A stretch of 64,000 nucleotides of DNA from [Scytonema hofmanni] UTEX 2349 (GTDB lineage Bacteria > Cyanobacteriota > Cyanobacteriia > Cyanobacteriales > Nostocaceae), in NCBI RefSeq assembly GCF_000582685.1, contig NZ_KK073768.1, forward strand, positions 5,098,399-5,162,398. Reading direction: 5' to 3'. Positions within the stretch are counted from its first letter, which is position 1, and the number at the start of each line of letters is the position of its first letter. Both the position numbers and the translations under genes were made by a program. The notes under the pieces are model-generated. The model saw only the letters and a list, made by a program, of their open reading frames with translations. It did not search any database and was not told the origin of the DNA. Positions 61,022 to 64,000 of this stretch are shown piece after piece.

Positions 61022-62641
61022 TTATTCCCACTCAATGGTTCCAGGTGGCTTGGAGGTGATGTCATAAACCACCCGATTCACACCTTTGACTTCATTGACA
61101 ATCCGGTTAGAAATCGCTTCCAACACATCGTAAGGCACACGCGCCCAATCAGCGGTCATACCATCTTCACTTTGTACAATCCGCAAGACAATTGGGTAAG
61201 CATAAGTACGCTGATCGCCCATTACCCCGACACTCTTGATTGGTAGCAATACGGCAAAGGTTTGCCAATAATCATGATACAAGCCGCGTTGGTTAATTTC
61301 TTGCCGCACAATCAAATCAGCGTCGCGCAAAATATTTAACCGTTCAGCGGTGACTTCGCCAATAATGCGAATCGCCAAACCGGGACCTGGGAAAGGATGG
61401 CGTTGGACAATTTCTTCTGGTAAGCCAATAGATCGCCCAACTTTGCGGACTTCATCTTTAAATAGTTTCCGCAGGGGTTCTACGAGTTTGAATCGCAAAT
61501 CTTTCGGTAAACCGCCGACGTTGTGATGGCTCTTAATTTTTACCGCGACTCGTTCGCCTGTTTGCGGATCGACGTTGGTACCAGCCGATTCGATGACATC
61601 TGGATAAAGTGTACCTTGAGCTAGATAGTCAAAATGACCCAGGCGTCTGGATGTTTCTTCAAATTCACGAATAAATTCGTGTCCGATGCGACGGCGTTTT
61701 TCTTCTGGATCGGTGACACCATTAAGAGCGTTGAGGAAGCGATCGCGTGCATTTACATACTCTACGGGAATGTGAAACTGCTCTTTAAATAATTTCAGCA
61801 ATCGCTCAGGCTCTAACTTCCGCATAAAGCCTTGGTCGATAAACACGCAAGTCAGGCGATCGCCGATCGCTTTATACATCAAAAACGCCAGCGTCGAAGA
61901 ATCCACGCCTCCAGAAAGCGCCAACAGCACTCGTTTGTCGCCTACTTTGGCGCGAATTTCGCGAATCGCTTCTTCCACAAAAGCGGCGGTTGTCCAAGTT
62001 GGTTCACACTCACATATGTGGTATACAAAATTACGTATTAATGCTAAACCCCCTAGAGAATGCACCACTTCTGGGTGAAACTGGACACCGTAAAGTTTTT
62101 TCGTGTGGTTGGCAATGGCTGCACAGGGCGTATTCTCAGTGTGTGCCAGCAATTCAAATCCAGGCGGCATTTTCGTAACTGAGTCACCGTGGCTCATCCA
62201 CATGGTTGTGCCATCTTGGACATTAGTCAGTAAATCTGTTGGATCATCTATGTATAGCGATGATTTGCCATACTCACCCCGGTCAGCTTTTAATACTTCG
62301 CCACCAAGCTGGTTTACCATCAATTGCATTCCATAGCACACACCTAAAATGGGAATTCCCAAATTCCAAATTTCTGGGTCACAATGGGGAGCGTAGTTGT
62401 CATATACTGAATTTGGTCCCCCGGAAAGGATTATTCCCTTGGGATCTAGTTCGCGCAATTGTTCTGCTGTGGTTCGATAAGAAACAACTTCCGAGTATAC
62501 TTGTGTTTCGCGGATGCGACGGGCGATCAACTCAGAATACTGAGAGCCGAAATCGAGAATCAAAATAATTTGCCGATCAAGCCGTCCATAAGACTTAACT
62601 TTCTGAGGCGCTTGTTCTGTAGGTATCACCGCTGTATTCAT
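61022..62641 (-). CDS. guaA: GMP synthase (glutamine-hydrolysing)
   Basis: 539 residues, full length. The class I glutamine amidotransferase domain (about 25-215) has nucleophile Cys in LGVCYGMQLMV and the His-Glu pair in GVQFHPEVVHS. The ATP-pyrophosphatase domain has the PP-loop LLALSGGVDSSTLAFL. The C-terminal dimerisation domain ends NRVVYDITSKPPGTIEWE. It converts XMP to GMP in purine synthesis. It is monocistronic. The 381 bp upstream (62642-63022) show no gene or clear riboswitch. Confidence 0.97.
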   Translation of the reverse strand: MNTAVIPTEQAPQKVKSYGRLDRQIILILDFGSQYSELIARRIRETQVYSEVVSYRTTAEQLRELDPKGIILSGGPNSVYDNYAPHCDPEIWNLGIPILGVCYGMQLMVNQLGGEVLKADRGEYGKSSLYIDDPTDLLTNVQDGTTMWMSHGDSVTKMPPGFELLAHTENTPCAAIANHTKKLYGVQFHPEVVHSLGGLALIRNFVYHICECEPTWTTAAFVEEAIREIRAKVGDKRVLLALSGGVDSSTLAFLMYKAIGDRLTCVFIDQGFMRKLEPERLLKLFKEQFHIPVEYVNARDRFLNALNGVTDPEEKRRRIGHEFIREFEETSRRLGHFDYLAQGTLYPDVIESAGTNVDPQTGERVAVKIKSHHNVGGLPKDLRFKLVEPLRKLFKDEVRKVGRSIGLPEEIVQRHPFPGPGLAIRIIGEVTAERLNILRDADLIVRQEINQRGLYHDYWQTFAVLLPIKSVGVMGDQRTYAYPIVLRIVQSEDGMTADWARVPYDVLEAISNRIVNEVKGVNRVVYDITSKPPGTIEWE

Positions 62642-63022
62642 GATGGCAAAAGTGGTAGATGTGATGAATAATTGTGGCTCTCTGGTCTTAATTGAGAGAT
62701 TTTTGCAGATAAATGGGCTTTTAAGGTAAGAAAATCCTGAACAAAGGCGCTCTGGTTCGCGTTTGTCTGGCTAAGTAATGGGCAAATGGGATTAAGAAGA
62801 GAAGTCTAACCGATAGTGGGTACTACAAAAAATATGAATTGATTGGAATTTATTTATGATTATTCATAATAAATTAACATAATTTTGTCAATCGGATACA
62901 AGTATTTTTTCTTTTAATGATAACAAGCGCGCTCTTCTCGCTGCTGTGTAGTGTGATTCGGTGCGATCGCTTTGTCTTAGTAGGATTGCGGAATAGAGAA
63001 ATTCTCCCTTCAACGAAACCCC

Positions 63023-63322
63023 TTAAACTCCCACCTCTGACAAGAAAATTTGCATAACTTCCCAAGACAGTCCTTGTTGAATATAGTTAGGCATTTGGGG
63101 ATTGTAAGGACTCGCGACTCGGTCGATACTCTCAATTTTCGCTTCATCTGGCAATACAGGTACATCCGGATCGAATGCAGTTGAGCGGGTCAAAGAACTA
63201 GAAAACCCTTTAAATATAACTATTTTGTCTTGCTCACCAGCAACTTCTGCCGTTACAACTAAGACTTCTTGGGGGCGTTTGGTAGTATATTGTTCCAGGC
63301 GCTTACCGATAAAATTTGGCAT
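63023..63322 (-). CDS. Conserved cyanobacterial/plastid-type small protein
   Basis: 99 residues: IGKRLEQYTTKRPQEVLVVTAEVAGEQDKIVIFKGFSSSLTRST, then AFDPDVPVLPDEAKIESIDRVASPYNP and a terminal helix IQQGLSWEVMQIFLSEVGV. This matches a conserved small family of cyanobacteria and chloroplasts with no known function (a DUF7734-like pattern from memory). The gene is probably transcribed with the upstream DUF3177 gene on the same strand, although a palindromic repeat lies between them. Confidence 0.75.
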   Translation of the reverse strand: MPNFIGKRLEQYTTKRPQEVLVVTAEVAGEQDKIVIFKGFSSSLTRSTAFDPDVPVLPDEAKIESIDRVASPYNPQMPNYIQQGLSWEVMQIFLSEVGV

Positions 63323-63350
63323 ACATTATCGCATTATCCAGAACCCCTAC

Positions 63351-63376
63351 AAGACGTAGCACTGCTACGTCTCTAC
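63351..63376. repeat. GTAGAGACG-family palindrome (copy 7)
   Basis: AAGACGTAGC and GCTACGTCTCTAC flank ACT, in the 117-bp gap between the DUF3177-like gene and the small conserved gene. Confidence 0.8.
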
Positions 63377-63439
63377 ATTCTTTGTGTCTAATGGGGAAGG
63401 ATTTTTTCTTCCCCTTTCCCCTTTCCCCTTTCCCCTTCT

Positions 63440-64000
63440 TCATTGTTGTGTAGCCGATCGCCCCTGCTTGCCTAGCTTAATTAAGACAAAGTAGCCTAAG
63501 CAAACCACATAAATTATTAAACCAACTATGGCAAGAAAGCCCAAAAATCCCGGCTTGCTATTGGGATGAAAATATTCTTTAAACAATAACGGTGCTTCTG
63601 CCCAGACGCGACAATAGGGGGTAGCGAAGGCATTTGCCGAAAAAGCACAACCTAAAAAAGGCAGAGTAGCTAAAGCACCCAAGGCACAATAAACACTTAC
63701 AGCCCAGCGCCAACAAGTAAAAATCAGCTTTAAAATACCACTTAGAGTATATTCAATTTCATCGTTGAGATCTATCCAGAACCATAACGAAATCGGAATC
63801 AAGATACGAGCCATCAAGCTTGAGATAAAACTTACCCCGAACCCACCAATCATCAAGTAAACTGAGATTGCTAACAGACTCGATACTCGCCAGTAAATGA
63901 TTAACAAGCGTTGTATCGCTTCTGCTTTTTGCACAAACGCCCAAATTAGAAGAATTAGAGGAATAATAACTGTGAATAATACCGCTAGACGGTAGTCTAT
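63440..64000 (-). CDS. DUF3177-family membrane protein, truncated by the window edge
   Basis: At least 186 residues. The frame is open through the right edge, so the N terminus is outside. The in-frame GTG at 63934 is internal: the preceding codons read DYRLAVLFTVIIPLILLIWAF, a membrane helix continuing the same protein. Further helices are SSLLAISVYLMIGGFGVSFI, WAVSVYCALGALATLPFLGC and GFLGFLAIVGLIIYVVCLGYFVLI. The pattern fits the cyanobacterial DUF3177 family. The function is unknown. Confidence 0.8.
   Translation of the reverse strand: MDYRLAVLFTVIIPLILLIWAFVQKAEAIQRLLIIYWRVSSLLAISVYLMIGGFGVSFISSLMARILIPISLWFWIDLNDEIEYTLSGILKLIFTCWRWAVSVYCALGALATLPFLGCAFSANAFATPYCRVWAEAPLLFKEYFHPNSKPGFLGFLAIVGLIIYVVCLGYFVLIKLGKQGRSATQQ

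Overview
This window looks like chromosomal DNA of a filamentous, heterocyst-forming cyanobacterium (Nostocales). The evidence is the very frequent HIP1 octamer GCGATCGC, a CcbP-type calcium-binding protein, a HetZ-family protein, the crtP-crtB carotenoid pair, HemJ, the DUF751-rbfA pair, and the density of short palindromes, MITE-like elements and heptamer arrays typical of Nostoc-type genomes. There is no rRNA and no CRISPR array. One tRNA, tRNA-Ser(GCU), is present.

Layout. 1-10.3 kb: the end of an IS110-type element at the left edge, a Uma2 remnant, ccbP, a sugar/maltose-type acetyltransferase, two paralogous cyclic-nucleotide-binding-domain histidine kinases flanking a GNAT acetyltransferase, a toxin-antitoxin pair with a frameshifted PIN toxin, a receiver/thioredoxin-reductase-like fusion, a glyoxalase-fold protein and a complete IS110-family element. 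10.3-17.5 kb: mostly housekeeping or stress genes (MFS transporter, rubrerythrin with a palindromic operator candidate, old yellow enzyme, HemJ, GT2, an NlpC/P60 hydrolase and a divergent beta-lactamase-fold hydrolase). 17.9-20.7 kb: a small accessory patch with a DDE-less IS1595-like zinc-ribbon/HTH protein, a two-TM protein of unknown function, a small unknown gene and a Uma2 nuclease with a repeat-encoded tail. 21.0-32.6 kb: an exopolysaccharide cluster (Wzx flippase, Wzc-type tyrosine kinase, Wzy polymerase/ligase, four glycosyltransferases, a secreted GH5 hydrolase). 33.6-42.5 kb: a beta-barrel-like protein, an amino-acid-type ABC binding protein, tRNA-Ser, crtB/crtP, an RlpA-like protein and NagZ.

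42.5-47.9 kb is the most disturbed region. An IS630-family element, dead by three frameshifts, sits in a decayed NB-ARC gene. Next come two unknown small genes, then a string of toxin-antitoxin-like pairs separated by arrays in which GCGATCGC recurs about every 33 bp. 47.8-64 kb is mainly core: a UPF0104 protein, an LEA-like lipoprotein, larC, a Sua5/YrdC protein, a HetZ-family gene, a Dam-like methylase beside a truncated nuclease, rbfA, a candidate structured RNA with a strong terminator, a CDF transporter, a globin, guaA and a DUF3177 gene cut by the right edge.

The observations most worth following are the HIP1-periodic arrays beside a Dam-like methylase gene, the palindrome inserted in frame in the NlpC/P60 gene, the candidate RNA at 57.84-58.15 kb, the IS630 insertion with a 5-bp rather than TA duplication, and the unexplained zinc-ribbon/membrane-protein module at 18-19.5 kb. 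No single locus here is a proven new system.
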